The position numbers and the translations under genes were made by a program. Positions 17,366 to 26,179 of a stretch of 64,000 nucleotides of DNA are shown here, piece by piece. The notes beneath the pieces are model-generated. The model saw nothing but the letters and a program-made list of their open reading frames with translations. It did no database searches and had not been told where the DNA came from. The stretch covers positions 1 to 64,000 of the forward strand of contig NZ_JBAXHI010000015.1 in NCBI RefSeq assembly GCF_037138995.1, in the 5' to 3' direction. This DNA comes from Chlorohelix sp037138995. Lineage in GTDB: Bacteria; Chloroflexota; Chloroflexia; Chloroheliales; Chloroheliaceae. The number at the start of each line of letters is the position of its first letter. Positions within the stretch are counted from its first letter, which is position 1.

Positions 17366-18244
17366 TTATTGAATAGTATTGGTGAGCAAATAAAAAGCGC
17401 GTATTCCTTTTTCGCCCTTTACGGTGGCAAACCCGTTTACACAATAGCCAACCGCCAGATAATTCAGGAATAACGCTCTGGTTTGAGCGCGCCACCGCCC
17501 CGCTTCTTCCGGGTAAGCCTTTTGTAATTCCCGGAAGGAAAAAGGGATTTCCATTTTTAGATAAGGTGTAGCGGTACTGAAATTAACCCTGCTTATAACG
17601 GGGTACTTATCGTTATAACATTCGACCTCAAGTAAGTTAGTTGCGCTTTCTGGAATATCGGGTAAAGTATCCCCCTTTTGCACCGCTTCCAGCCTATTTA
17701 TCACTCTTGAAGTATTCAATTCCCAGTCAATTATCATGCGGTCGGTATCGAGTTGCCCGTATAACCCGCCCCATCCCTTACCGTACATTTCAGGTATATA
17801 CTGACGACCTAGCCCGCCTAGACGGGTCAAGTTAAAATAGGCGTTGCGGGATTCAAGGGGGTCGAACGACCACCGAATTAAATCAAAACCTAACGCCCGT
17901 ACTTCTTCTCTCTGTGCGGTTTTCAGGGCAAATCCTACGCCTTGACTTTGCCATTCAGGCAGGATTCCGGTTATCTGGGAATAATGGTAAAAGCGATGTG
18001 ATTCCCTGTCTTGCCCGATAAAGCTTACTGCAAAGCCCACCAATTCTTCGCCGTTGGCAGAATTAGAAAATGCGCCCAATACCAGCCCACCGTTCTTTTG
18101 CAAACCAATTAGCAGCGGCAGGTGTAACACCGTGTCTTCTGGGTTGAGTCCCCATGTTTCGCGATGCACCTGTTGGCAGGCGCGAAATTCTTCTATGCTC
18201 TGGACTTTTCTGACGTAAAAGTCTGGGACAGGCGAATCACTCAT
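17366..18244 (-). CDS. GNAT-superfamily protein of the COG3375 type
   Basis: A 292-residue protein with an N-terminal acetyltransferase fold. It reads VRKVQSIEEFRACQQVHRETWG, then HYSQITGILPEWQSQGVGFA, the acetyl-CoA-loop region, then LIRWSFDPLESRNAYFNLTRLGG. The LESRNAYFN block and the long C-terminal half are characteristic of the conserved uncharacterised COG3375 group. Substrate unknown. It converges with the EamA gene and lies 56 bases downstream of the GT2 gene at 18301 on the same strand's right side. Confidence 0.78.
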   Translation of the reverse strand: MSDSPVPDFYVRKVQSIEEFRACQQVHRETWGLNPEDTVLHLPLLIGLQKNGGLVLGAFSNSANGEELVGFAVSFIGQDRESHRFYHYSQITGILPEWQSQGVGFALKTAQREEVRALGFDLIRWSFDPLESRNAYFNLTRLGGLGRQYIPEMYGKGWGGLYGQLDTDRMIIDWELNTSRVINRLEAVQKGDTLPDIPESATNLLEVECYNDKYPVISRVNFSTATPYLKMEIPFSFRELQKAYPEEAGRWRAQTRALFLNYLAVGYCVNGFATVKGEKGIRAFYLLTNTIQ

Positions 18245-18300
18245 TTTCTAAGCCATAAACTACGGAAAGTTGTGAAGCTCGGTTTCGCCCGGAACTCTCC

Positions 18301-19071
18301 CTAATCCTTGAATCGATATTTAATTAGAGCAAAAACTGCTTCAAAGGCATCTTTCAAGCCGATTTTTTTACCTTCATCATAATCGCGCCCATAATAATGA
18401 ATAGGCACTTCATATACTTTAAGCTTTTGTTTTAGAATCTTTGCGGTAATTTCCGGCTCAAAATCAAAACGATTTGCTCTTAATCTGACTCCTCGAATTA
18501 CATCGGAGCGAAACATCTTGTAGCAAGTTTCCATATCGGTCAGGATTGTATTGTACAGGATATTGGTAAGCAGAGTGAGTAATTTATTGGCAACCATGTG
18601 CCAGAACATAAAGGCTCTACCGGGTCCTTTGAAACGCGAGCCATATACAACATCAGCATAACCGTCGGCAATGGGTTTTAAAAGTGCCTCGTAATCATTG
18701 GGGTCATATTCGAGGTCAGCATCTTGCACTACGACTACGGTAGATTCAGGTGCAATATTGCTAAAACCTGTACGTAGCGCAGCGCCTTTCCCCATATTTT
18801 TATCGTGGTACAAAAAGCGCACCCGGTTGTTAGGGTCAACTTCATGGTGAGCGGTGTATTCACGCTCCATCTCTTTCAAGATATTTCGTGTACCATCGGT
18901 GGAGCAATCATCGGTTATAATGATTTCCTTACGAATTGAGACTGCTTCAACCCGTTTTACTATCTCGCCAATAGTATCTTTCTCGTTATAAACCGGTATT
19001 ATGACGGAGAGAAAAACCTGTTCTTGGGGTATTGGCTTAGTTATTGGGAACCTCCTTGAAATAATGACCAA
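18301..19071 (-). CDS. GT2 glycosyltransferase, DPM1/polyprenyl-phosphate mannose synthase-like
   Basis: A 256-residue GT-A enzyme with LSVIIPVYNEKDTIGEIVK, DDCSTDGTRNIL, KNMGKGAALRTGF, VVVQDADLEYDP (the DxD site) and DMETCYKMFRSDVI. This set matches the soluble DPM1-like branch that transfers mannose or glucose to a polyprenyl phosphate. No transmembrane helices are present. A strong-looking promoter lies upstream on the same strand. Acceptor and sugar are inferred from family only. Confidence 0.88.
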   Translation of the reverse strand: MVIISRRFPITKPIPQEQVFLSVIIPVYNEKDTIGEIVKRVEAVSIRKEIIITDDCSTDGTRNILKEMEREYTAHHEVDPNNRVRFLYHDKNMGKGAALRTGFSNIAPESTVVVVQDADLEYDPNDYEALLKPIADGYADVVYGSRFKGPGRAFMFWHMVANKLLTLLTNILYNTILTDMETCYKMFRSDVIRGVRLRANRFDFEPEITAKILKQKLKVYEVPIHYYGRDYDEGKKIGLKDAFEAVFALIKYRFKD

Positions 19072-19125
19072 ATAGTACGAGACTATTGATTTAATTTGCT
19101 GGTTTTGATATAGATAATGAGCTTG

Positions 19126-19154
19126 ATTTTGCCATTCAAAGAAGCTGTTGTCAA
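19126..19154 (-). promoter_or_regulatory. Sigma70-type promoter for the GT2 gene
   Basis: On the minus strand TTGACA (19154-19149), a 17-base spacer and CAAAAT (19131-19126), about 55 bases before the start at 19071. Confidence 0.5.
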
Positions 19155-19277
19155 GCGGTGCAAAATAGTTTAGCCCTGATTAAAGGGGTTTCATTCTAAC
19201 TCGCTTTATTTTCGCTAATAGCTCAAATCTGGCAAAGCCGATATTACAGAATACACTATATTGACTACTTGTGTGCT

Positions 19278-19306
19278 TTACTTAGAGTCATAAGAATCAA
19301 TATAAT
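19278..19306 (+). promoter_or_regulatory. Possible promoter for the MFS gene
   Basis: TATAAT at 19301-19306 with a weak TTACTT 17 bases upstream, about 50 bases before the start at 19359. Confidence 0.4.
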
Positions 19307-19358
19307 GTAGCTGCATCAGTAACCGAATTGATGGAAATAGTAAAGGCTTTTCTTCTTA

Positions 19359-20747
19359 ATGTCGAAACTGTTCAAACGCCCCGAACATGGTAAAGCGCAG
19401 GTTGCTGCTCTGGAAAAAGCTCCCAATATAAAACCCGCTGCTCCTAAAACCACAAAAAATAATTTTAAAGGTAGCACCCGCGCAAATTTCAAATTTCTCG
19501 ATTACATTTGGATTAGCCTGATGTGGTTAGGTATTTGTTATCTCTGGGGTGGTGTGAATAGCGTTATCTTACCAAACCTTAACAGCCGTTATATAGATGA
19601 AAATATTAAAGGCACAATGCTAGGTATTATTACCGCTCTAGGTATGGTGGTGGCAATCGTAGTGCAACCTGTCGCTGGTGCTTTGAGCGATGTAAATCAG
19701 CATGTTTGGGGCAGACGTCGCCCTTATATACTGGTTGGTGGAATCTCAGTAGTGTTGATACTTATCACTATGGTAGCGATGGTGGTTTTTTTCGGCAACT
19801 GGTGGATGTTACTGCTCTTTTATCTTTTGTTGCAATTTGCCGATAATGTGCTACAAGGCGCTTACCAAGGTATTATTCCAGATTGTGTGCCGCCTTCGCG
19901 GCGTGGTAGAGCCAGCGGCGCAATGGGAATTGCACAAATTCTGGGTAATGTAGGTGGGTTGGCAGTAGCAACGTTATTCATTGATTTGGGGAGAGTTGAA
20001 CTTGCCTTGCTGTTAATAGCACTGGTTGTTACCGTGACGCTGATTTCGACACTCACTACAATTCGCGAAGAACCCTTGCGAAGAACCCGTGAGTCTATCA
20101 GTACCTTCAGGATAATAAGGCAAATGCTCCATGAGGTGCGTAAGTATCCTGATTTTATCAGATTTATTATTTCCCGTTTGTGTGTATTGACTGCCTTGTC
20201 AACTCTCACTATTTTTGCATTCTATTACCTTCAGGACGTTATGGGTAAACGCGAAGGTACTTTGACCGAATCTTATACCCTGCTGGGTGTGGTGCTAGTC
20301 ATTTGCAGCCTGCTTTCAATTATGCCTGCCGTTTGGCTTGGCGACCGGATAGGACGCAAGAAGTTGATTATTATTGCCTGCGGCATTGGCGCTACAGGCA
20401 TGGTATTATTAGCAACGGCAACCGATATGTCTCAGGTGATGTTATATGGTAGTTTGATTGGGATAGCTACCGGTTCCTTCAATAGCTTGGATTGGGCGTT
20501 GGCAACCGACCTGATTCCGCAGGAATCGGCAGGGCGTTTTATGGGCATTTCCAATCTGGCGGGCGCAGGTTCTCAGGCTCTTGCTGCTCTTTTGGGGGGG
20601 ACAATGCGAGATGGGTTTAACGCACTTGGTACACATGTTTTCAATTTGCCGCACCTAGGGTACACGGCGCTGTTTTTTATGGGAACATGTTTCTTTTTAT
20701 TGGGGATTTTCTTTTTGAGAGGGATAAAAGACCCGACAATTGCATAG
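19359..20747 (+). CDS. MFS transporter, SLC45/GPH-like
   Basis: A 462-residue protein with 12 predicted helices after a ~45-residue basic N-terminal tail. The loop after helix 2 reads GALSDVNQHVWGRRRPYILVGG, close in form to the sucrose/SLC45 branch (SDR..GRRRP), and GDRIGRKKLI is the matching motif in the second half. The conserved WGRRRPYI suggests a sugar or glycoside substrate, but this is family inference. A two-copy proton-sugar fold is likely. The gene stands 66 bases before an aminotransferase gene on the same strand. Confidence 0.85.
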   Translation: MSKLFKRPEHGKAQVAALEKAPNIKPAAPKTTKNNFKGSTRANFKFLDYIWISLMWLGICYLWGGVNSVILPNLNSRYIDENIKGTMLGIITALGMVVAIVVQPVAGALSDVNQHVWGRRRPYILVGGISVVLILITMVAMVVFFGNWWMLLLFYLLLQFADNVLQGAYQGIIPDCVPPSRRGRASGAMGIAQILGNVGGLAVATLFIDLGRVELALLLIALVVTVTLISTLTTIREEPLRRTRESISTFRIIRQMLHEVRKYPDFIRFIISRLCVLTALSTLTIFAFYYLQDVMGKREGTLTESYTLLGVVLVICSLLSIMPAVWLGDRIGRKKLIIIACGIGATGMVLLATATDMSQVMLYGSLIGIATGSFNSLDWALATDLIPQESAGRFMGISNLAGAGSQALAALLGGTMRDGFNALGTHVFNLPHLGYTALFFMGTCFFLLGIFFLRGIKDPTIA

Positions 20748-20813
20748 ATAGCCCCAATCTAGCAATACTGTCGCGATTGCGGCTCTGAAATTTTTGGAGA
20801 GAGTGGAAGAGAT

Positions 20814-21968
20814 ATGAAAGAACTGGCATCAAAACCACAACTGATGAAGCGGAGCGGTATCCGTGAGATTTTGGAAATGGCGGTTAAAACGCCCGGTTGT
20901 ATTCGTCTTGAAATTGGCGAACCGAATTTTCCTACCCCGCAGCATATCATAGAAGCTGCCCATAAAGCCGCTCTTGAAGGTCACACTAAATATACCCAAT
21001 CTGCCGGATACCCTATTTTGCGTGAAGCGGTTTTGCAGAAAGCTATCAAGTACAATCACTACCAGAATATTACAGTTGATAATGTGGTGATAACGCCCGG
21101 TTCTACCCCCGGTCTGATGGGCATCTTTACCACGCTGATTAATCCGGGCGATGAAGTATTAGTGCCAGACCCGGGTTGGCCAATGTATGCAAATCAGGTA
21201 ACACTATTGGGCGGCAAGCCTACTTTTTACCCCACTCGCGCTGAAAACGACTTTGTGCCGAAACTGGCTGAACTTGAAGCGGTGATTACACCTAAGACAA
21301 AAGCGATTGTGCTTTGTAATCCCAGCAACCCAACTGGGGCGGTTTATTCCAGCCAGATAGTGCAGGGAATCGTGGAACTTGCTCGCAAGCATGACCTCTA
21401 TGTTATTTCGGACGAGGTTTACGAAGAATTGATTTTTGAAGGTGAGCCGACTACAGCAGCACTGTTTGACCCGGAACGTGTTATCGGGGTTTACAGCTTT
21501 AGCAAAACTTACAGCATGACTGGTTGGCGGGTAGGTTATGTGGTAGCGCCGCAACCCTTTATTGGTTTACTGGCGCGTAGCCTTGAGCCGATGCTAAGTT
21601 GCACGGCTGCACCCAACCAAATGGCGGCTCTAACTGCTTTAACAGGTCCACAGGATTGCGTGGCGGAGATGCGCGAGAGCTACCGCCGCCGCCGCGACTT
21701 GGTATGTGATATTTTAAAGCAGCGTGGGTTGTACCAATACAAGCCCAGTGGTGCTTTTTATGTAATGATTGATATTAGTACAACTTTGCTTGATAGTTAT
21801 GATGTAGCCCGCACATTGGTTACGGAGCATAAGGTTTCGTGTGCGCCGGGCGCCACTTTTGGTCCCGAGTCGGGTGGTTTCTTGCGTGTATCATTGGCTA
21901 CCGCTGAGGACGCACTGGTAGAAGGTGTCACCCGCATTTGCAACTTCATCGACTCGCATCGATTTTAA
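20814..21968 (+). CDS. Class I/II PLP aminotransferase (AspC-like)
   Basis: A 384-residue fold-type I aminotransferase. Visible motifs are TPGSTPGLMGIFTTLINPGD, LCNPSNPTGAVYSS, the cofactor region ISDEVYEELIFEG and the PLP-lysine site YSFSKTYSMTGWRVGY. The C-terminal FLRVSLATAED carries the substrate-carboxylate Arg. Members act on aspartate, aromatic amino acids or alanine; specificity cannot be set. A GGAGAGAGTGGAAGAG ribosome-binding tract precedes the ATG. Full length. Confidence 0.92.
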   Translation: MKELASKPQLMKRSGIREILEMAVKTPGCIRLEIGEPNFPTPQHIIEAAHKAALEGHTKYTQSAGYPILREAVLQKAIKYNHYQNITVDNVVITPGSTPGLMGIFTTLINPGDEVLVPDPGWPMYANQVTLLGGKPTFYPTRAENDFVPKLAELEAVITPKTKAIVLCNPSNPTGAVYSSQIVQGIVELARKHDLYVISDEVYEELIFEGEPTTAALFDPERVIGVYSFSKTYSMTGWRVGYVVAPQPFIGLLARSLEPMLSCTAAPNQMAALTALTGPQDCVAEMRESYRRRRDLVCDILKQRGLYQYKPSGAFYVMIDISTTLLDSYDVARTLVTEHKVSCAPGATFGPESGGFLRVSLATAEDALVEGVTRICNFIDSHRF

Positions 21969-21980
21969 TCAAGCTAATTG

Positions 21981-22003
21981 GCGGGTTAATGAAAATAACC
22001 CGC
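21981..22003 (+). terminator. Hairpin after the aminotransferase gene (weak terminator)
   Basis: GCGGGTTA and TAACCCGC form a perfect 8-bp stem around a 7-base loop. The following sequence is TGTTGAT, not a clear T-run, so termination is uncertain. Confidence 0.4.
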
Positions 22004-22056
22004 TGTTGATAATTGGGCAGTTCTGAACCTGACTTATTCAGGAAAGGAAAACAGCG

Positions 22057-22473
22057 ATGAAAAATACGATTGAATTGAGGGTTGACCTCGGCGATACGGA
22101 TGCTCGTGGAGTAGTGTTTTACCCCAACTATTTCCGCTGGTTTGACCGGGCAACTCACGAATTATTGAGAGCAGTTGGACTTACCCATAGCCAGTTATTA
22201 GAACATTATGGGCTGGCACAACCTGTCGTTGAATGTGGTTGCCACTTCATAAGACCTTTGCGTTATGATGATATTGTACGCATTGAATCGGAAGTAGTTG
22301 ACCTTAAGGAAAAGACTTTCAAATTGGAACACCATCTTTTCAAAGAGGGTGTACTGGTAGGTAGCGGTTATGAATTGCGTATCTGGATAAAAATGGAAGA
22401 CCCCGATGATGTCGGTAAACTTAAATCCGTATCAATTCCTGAAGAAATGGCTAAACTTCTCAAGGCAAAATAA
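22057..22473 (+). CDS. Hotdog-fold acyl-CoA thioesterase (4HBT family)
   Basis: A 138-residue single-hotdog protein. It has VDLGDTDARGVVFYPNYFRWFDRATHE split over the beta-1/helix region, in which the Asp of DTDARGVVFYPNYF is the catalytic residue of 4-hydroxybenzoyl-CoA thioesterase/YbgC-type enzymes. It hydrolyses an acyl- or aroyl-CoA; the substrate is unknown. AGGAAAGG lies before the ATG. The Nudix gene starts 13 bases after its stop. Confidence 0.9.
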   Translation: MKNTIELRVDLGDTDARGVVFYPNYFRWFDRATHELLRAVGLTHSQLLEHYGLAQPVVECGCHFIRPLRYDDIVRIESEVVDLKEKTFKLEHHLFKEGVLVGSGYELRIWIKMEDPDDVGKLKSVSIPEEMAKLLKAK

Positions 22474-22485
22474 GATGCAGGTAAA

Positions 22486-23145
22486 GTGGCTCTAGCTTTT
22501 TACTGGCGTGTTCTCAAACGCTGTGCCTCAGACCAAATATTCCGCCATCATTTACAGACTGAGGCATGGCACGAATTTAAAAATCTGCTTCCCGGCAAAC
22601 TTGTGACTCCTCGTAGTAAGTACGTATATTGTCGGGAATCCAATCCTTTTGTGCCGGGCGGGCGTTGGCTTCCACCCCAAAGCCTTGCTTGGCGACCCGC
22701 TGTTTATGGGTTACTCTTTGACCGTGATGACCGTGTGTTGTTGGTTCGTAATAACTCCCTTAGTTTTTACTGGAATTTCCCCGGCGGGGCTATGGGTCGT
22801 GGTGAAATGCAACCGGACGCGCTCAAGCGGGAATTTATGGAAGAAACCGGGCTTGAGGTTGAGCTTGGTCCCCTTGTTGATTCTTGGGACGATTTTATAG
22901 TGATGCCTACTGGGCAACCTGTACATGGTATCTTGCATTTTTATCTGGTTCGGGTTGTAGGCGGCACCTTGTTGTCCGGTGGCAACAATTTTGATGTGAG
23001 TGAAGTGGCTTTCTTTGATAATTATTTTGAAGTGGGCAAGACTGATGAAATGCTTTCACCGCCTGCCCTTCGTCTGAAAAGCCTTATCAACCATGCACGT
23101 CAGATGCGCCGCACCCTCAATTATGCTTGCGGTTATCCGCTTTGA
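22486..23145 (+). CDS. Nudix hydrolase
   Basis: A 219-residue protein with an ~80-residue N-terminal extension and then a Nudix domain. The box reads GAMGRGEMQPDALKREFMEETG then LEVELG, matching GX5EX7REUXEEXGU. It cleaves a nucleoside diphosphate linked to another group; substrate unknown. The GTG at 22486 is used as start because no ATG lies in frame before residue 40. It follows the thioesterase gene closely and may be cotranscribed. A macro-domain gene converges 22 bases downstream. Confidence 0.88.
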   Translation: MALAFYWRVLKRCASDQIFRHHLQTEAWHEFKNLLPGKLVTPRSKYVYCRESNPFVPGGRWLPPQSLAWRPAVYGLLFDRDDRVLLVRNNSLSFYWNFPGGAMGRGEMQPDALKREFMEETGLEVELGPLVDSWDDFIVMPTGQPVHGILHFYLVRVVGGTLLSGGNNFDVSEVAFFDNYFEVGKTDEMLSPPALRLKSLINHARQMRRTLNYACGYPL

Positions 23146-23167
23146 AACCCCCGAAAGCGTTTTGCTT

Positions 23168-23719
23168 TCAAAGCTTTGCCAGCGCATTGCGATAGGTTTC
23201 TAAAGCTCTTTCGCCATACATCATAAATAGCACCAGTTCCAGCGTAGCGCTATCCCCCTTTTTCTCAAGATACTCTTTAACAGTTCGCAATACGAGAGGC
23301 GCAGCACGTTGGATGGGGTATCCATAAATGCCTGTGCTAATGGAGGGAAAAGCGACACTCTTTAGCTGTTTTTTCTCCGCCAATTCCAACGACTTTAGGT
23401 AAGCGCTCGCCAACAAACGCTCGCTTTCAGCCCCACTATATTCGTCATAAATCGGACCTACCGCGTGGATAATGTAGCGGGTGGGTAAGGGGATAAGCCC
23501 TGCCGTTGTTATTACCGCGCTGCCGGTGGGGCAACCGCCGAAAGGGCGCGTCAATTCGTAAAGCTCACGTCCGGCGGCATCATGTATTGCGCCATCTACG
23601 CCACCCCCGCCTGCCAACGAAGAATTAGCGGCGTTGACAATAGCATCTGTGCCTGCCTGTACAATATCGCCGTGTTGGATTTTAAGTTTTGTTTTCCCAA
23701 CCATATATTCATCTGCCAT
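23168..23719 (-). CDS. Macro-domain protein (O-acetyl-ADP-ribose deacetylase-like, YmdB type)
   Basis: A 183-residue macro domain. It has KIQHGDIVQAGTDAIVNAAN with the adenine-binding Asp and catalytic-site Asn, then SSLAGGGGVDGAIHDAAG, GSAVITTAGL and the phosphate loop ISTGIYGYP. It would bind ADP-ribose and may deacetylate O-acetyl-ADP-ribose or remove mono-ADP-ribose. It is convergent with the Nudix gene, a pair of functions that often meet in ADP-ribose turnover, but they are not an operon. Full length. Confidence 0.93.
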   Translation of the reverse strand: MADEYMVGKTKLKIQHGDIVQAGTDAIVNAANSSLAGGGGVDGAIHDAAGRELYELTRPFGGCPTGSAVITTAGLIPLPTRYIIHAVGPIYDEYSGAESERLLASAYLKSLELAEKKQLKSVAFPSISTGIYGYPIQRAAPLVLRTVKEYLEKKGDSATLELVLFMMYGERALETYRNALAKL

Positions 23720-23817
23720 AAGCTTTCTCCTATTTGAATTTTATTAAGCAAAGTCTATAATAAGCGTTGATGCAAAAGAATTCAATCAATTAAATCTGCA
23801 ATTTGCTCGCAATCGGG

Positions 23818-23846
23818 TTGTTAGATATTTTGCCGTAAGCTATAAT
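23818..23846 (+). promoter_or_regulatory. Sigma70-type promoter for the ABC importer operon
   Basis: TTGTTA (23818-23823), 17-base spacer, TATAAT (23841-23846), about 95 bases before the permease start. Confidence 0.6.
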
Positions 23847-23940
23847 ATGCGGAAATTCGACTCGCTATATATCCTATCCGCTTGAATGTTGAACAAGTGT
23901 ATTATTTTGAGTTTCTGGCAAACAAGGAGAGAGTTGCTAA

Positions 23941-25281
23941 GTGAAAGCATGGCGCACCCGCTCTGAACCACCCATAAAAAAATCTGATGGCTCGCTTATT
24001 CCTTATAAAGCCAGTGTAAACCCTAACTTATCACGTCACCAGTTAAGCATGTTAAGTACTTGGTCGCTGCGGGTTTGCGCTCTCGCTCTTGCTGGTTATT
24101 TGACCCTCCAAACCGAAATTTCCCAATGGCGTGGAGCTTTCACCTTTGGTTTTGCTTTTGTGGGAGTGGCTATCGGCGTTTATCTCACTTTTCGGATTCT
24201 AAGCTTTCCCGACCTAACTATCGAGGGTAGTTATGCGCTAGGCGGATGCGTTACCATTGCGCTTATTCGGTTTCAGGAAGGCGGTTTTTTTGGTAGCCCT
24301 TGGGTAGCCACGCTGGTTGCGACATTATGCGGGGCGTTAGCGGGTATGGCTACCGGAATAATCCACACTCGTTTCAAGGTGAATGGGATTCTAGCCGGGA
24401 TTCTGGTTTCGGCGGCTTTATACAGCATTAACCTACGCGCCATCAATAATCAGGGTATTTTAGCTGCAAATCTAACCTCTACTCCTTCTACGATTCTCGA
24501 TCAGGTAACAACCACGCTGCTAGGGCAACCAGACCCACGCAAGTTGCTTGGCACACTGGAAGGCGATTTTGTACAGATGGGCGTAATGGCGGCGATTGCG
24601 CTTGTGATTGTACTGTTTATCAACTGGTTAATTAATACCGAAATCGGTTTTGCTATGCGTGCTACCGGCGATAATGAAAATATGATCCGAGCATTGGGGG
24701 TAAATACCAATAACACCAAAATTATGGTACTGATGCTTTCTAACGCTATGATAGCTCTATGTGGGGCGTTGGTGGCGCAATACCAGCGTAGCGCCAGTGT
24801 TACAGCCGGACAAGGCATTATCGTTACAGGGGTGGCGGCGGTCATTATCGGAGAAACCTTCCTGCCTCCCCGTATAACTTTATTTGCTTTGACGGGCGCG
24901 GTTATCGGCGCGATTGTCTATCGCTTTATTTTCTCAGGCGTATTCAATCTCGCTCTGACTCAGGCGGTTGGGTTGCGCTTGTTGGTTACACTACTTTCTG
25001 TCGCTTTCGTTAGCTGGCTTGCTTATCTCACCTTGAATGAATTTACACCGCGCTGGATAACCATTACCAGTATCTTTGTTGGGGCTTTTGTGGGAGTGTT
25101 TTTGAGCAGCCTCTTATATTACCTCCCAATCTATCTCTTTAACTGGGAACTCGATAAGAACCTGATTGTGAAGCTGGAAGCGGGTGATATACAGATTGCG
25201 CTGGCTTTGCTGGTTTTAATTGCCTTAGTTATTCCTAGTTTGAGGCGCAATCTAGGTTTGCGAGCATTAACGGCACATTGA
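23941..25281 (+). CDS. ABC importer permease (TrpX-type system, COG4120)
   Basis: A 446-residue membrane protein with about 12 hydrophobic segments. The central part has FRILSFPDLTIEGSYALGG and RFKVNGILAGILVSAALYSI, marks of the permeases that accompany TrpX/BMP-like binding proteins. Usual members have about 300 residues; here a ~50-residue polar N-terminal tail and two extra C-terminal hydrophobic segments extend it. Start is GTG at 23941, after GGAGAGAG. It is first in an operon with the ATPase (18-base gap) and the binding protein (about 70 bases further). Substrate possibly an amino acid or nucleoside-like compound; not certain. Confidence 0.88.
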   Translation: MKAWRTRSEPPIKKSDGSLIPYKASVNPNLSRHQLSMLSTWSLRVCALALAGYLTLQTEISQWRGAFTFGFAFVGVAIGVYLTFRILSFPDLTIEGSYALGGCVTIALIRFQEGGFFGSPWVATLVATLCGALAGMATGIIHTRFKVNGILAGILVSAALYSINLRAINNQGILAANLTSTPSTILDQVTTTLLGQPDPRKLLGTLEGDFVQMGVMAAIALVIVLFINWLINTEIGFAMRATGDNENMIRALGVNTNNTKIMVLMLSNAMIALCGALVAQYQRSASVTAGQGIIVTGVAAVIIGETFLPPRITLFALTGAVIGAIVYRFIFSGVFNLALTQAVGLRLLVTLLSVAFVSWLAYLTLNEFTPRWITITSIFVGAFVGVFLSSLLYYLPIYLFNWELDKNLIVKLEAGDIQIALALLVLIALVIPSLRRNLGLRALTAH

Positions 25282-25299
25282 TAGTTTTTACTGGACAAT

Positions 25300-26109
25300 A
25301 TGTTAGAACTTAACTCAATTCACAAAACTTTTAACCCCGGTGATGTTAACGAAATCAAAGCCCTTCGCGGTATTGACCTGACTCTCGATGTTGGCGAGTT
25401 CGTGACCGTTATTGGCAGCAATGGGGCGGGTAAATCCACCTTGCTAAATTCGGTGGCGGGTGTTTTCCAACCAGATGAGGGGAAGATTTATATAGATAAT
25501 ACTGATGTCACCCGTTGGGCAGAACATCACCGCGCCCGCTTGGTCGGACGGGTATTTCAAGACCCGTTACGTGGCACTGCCGCCTCAATGTCCATAGAAC
25601 AGAACATGGCGATTGCGTTGCTGCGAGGCAAACGACGGGGGTTGGGGCAAGGGCTACGGCGCAAGGATCGCCCTGTTTTTCGGGAACATTTGGCATTGCT
25701 GGGTTTGGGCTTAGAAGATCGTTTGCAAAGCAAGGTCGGTTTGCTTTCAGGTGGGCAACGCCAATCACTTACCCTTTTGATGGCGACTCTTACCAAGCCC
25801 CGCGTATTGTTGCTGGATGAACATATAGCCGCACTTGACCCTGCTACTGCCGAACAGGTGCTTCAGCTAACCAACAAATTAGTACGTGACTACCATTTAA
25901 CCACTTTAATGGTGACTCACAATATGAGTCAAGCTCTTTCGATGGGGACTCGCACGCTGATGATGCATCAGGGGCAGATAATTTTAGATTTGAGAGGCGA
26001 GGAACGCGCCCGTCTTACTGTTACTGACCTGATTAATAAATTTACGGAACTACGAGGGAAAGGCAAGCTGGATGAATCTATAGTAGATGATGAATTGCTT
26101 TTAAGTTAG
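25300..26109 (+). CDS. ABC importer ATPase (TrpX-type system)
   Basis: A 269-residue nucleotide-binding domain. Walker A is GSNGAGKST, the Q-loop is VGRVFQDPL, the signature is LSGGQRQSL, Walker B is RVLLLDEH and the switch His is in MVTHNMSQAL. Glu-His after Walker B (LDEHIAALDP) is typical of this COG1101 group. It powers the permease encoded 18 bases upstream. Full length. Confidence 0.95.
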   Translation: MLELNSIHKTFNPGDVNEIKALRGIDLTLDVGEFVTVIGSNGAGKSTLLNSVAGVFQPDEGKIYIDNTDVTRWAEHHRARLVGRVFQDPLRGTAASMSIEQNMAIALLRGKRRGLGQGLRRKDRPVFREHLALLGLGLEDRLQSKVGLLSGGQRQSLTLLMATLTKPRVLLLDEHIAALDPATAEQVLQLTNKLVRDYHLTTLMVTHNMSQALSMGTRTLMMHQGQIILDLRGEERARLTVTDLINKFTELRGKGKLDESIVDDELLLS

Positions 26110-26179
26110 CCTTCCCGTCCGGTTTTAATGCCAAACCTATTGTTGGTTGTCCCGTCTGATATTTATGGAGGAGATGAAA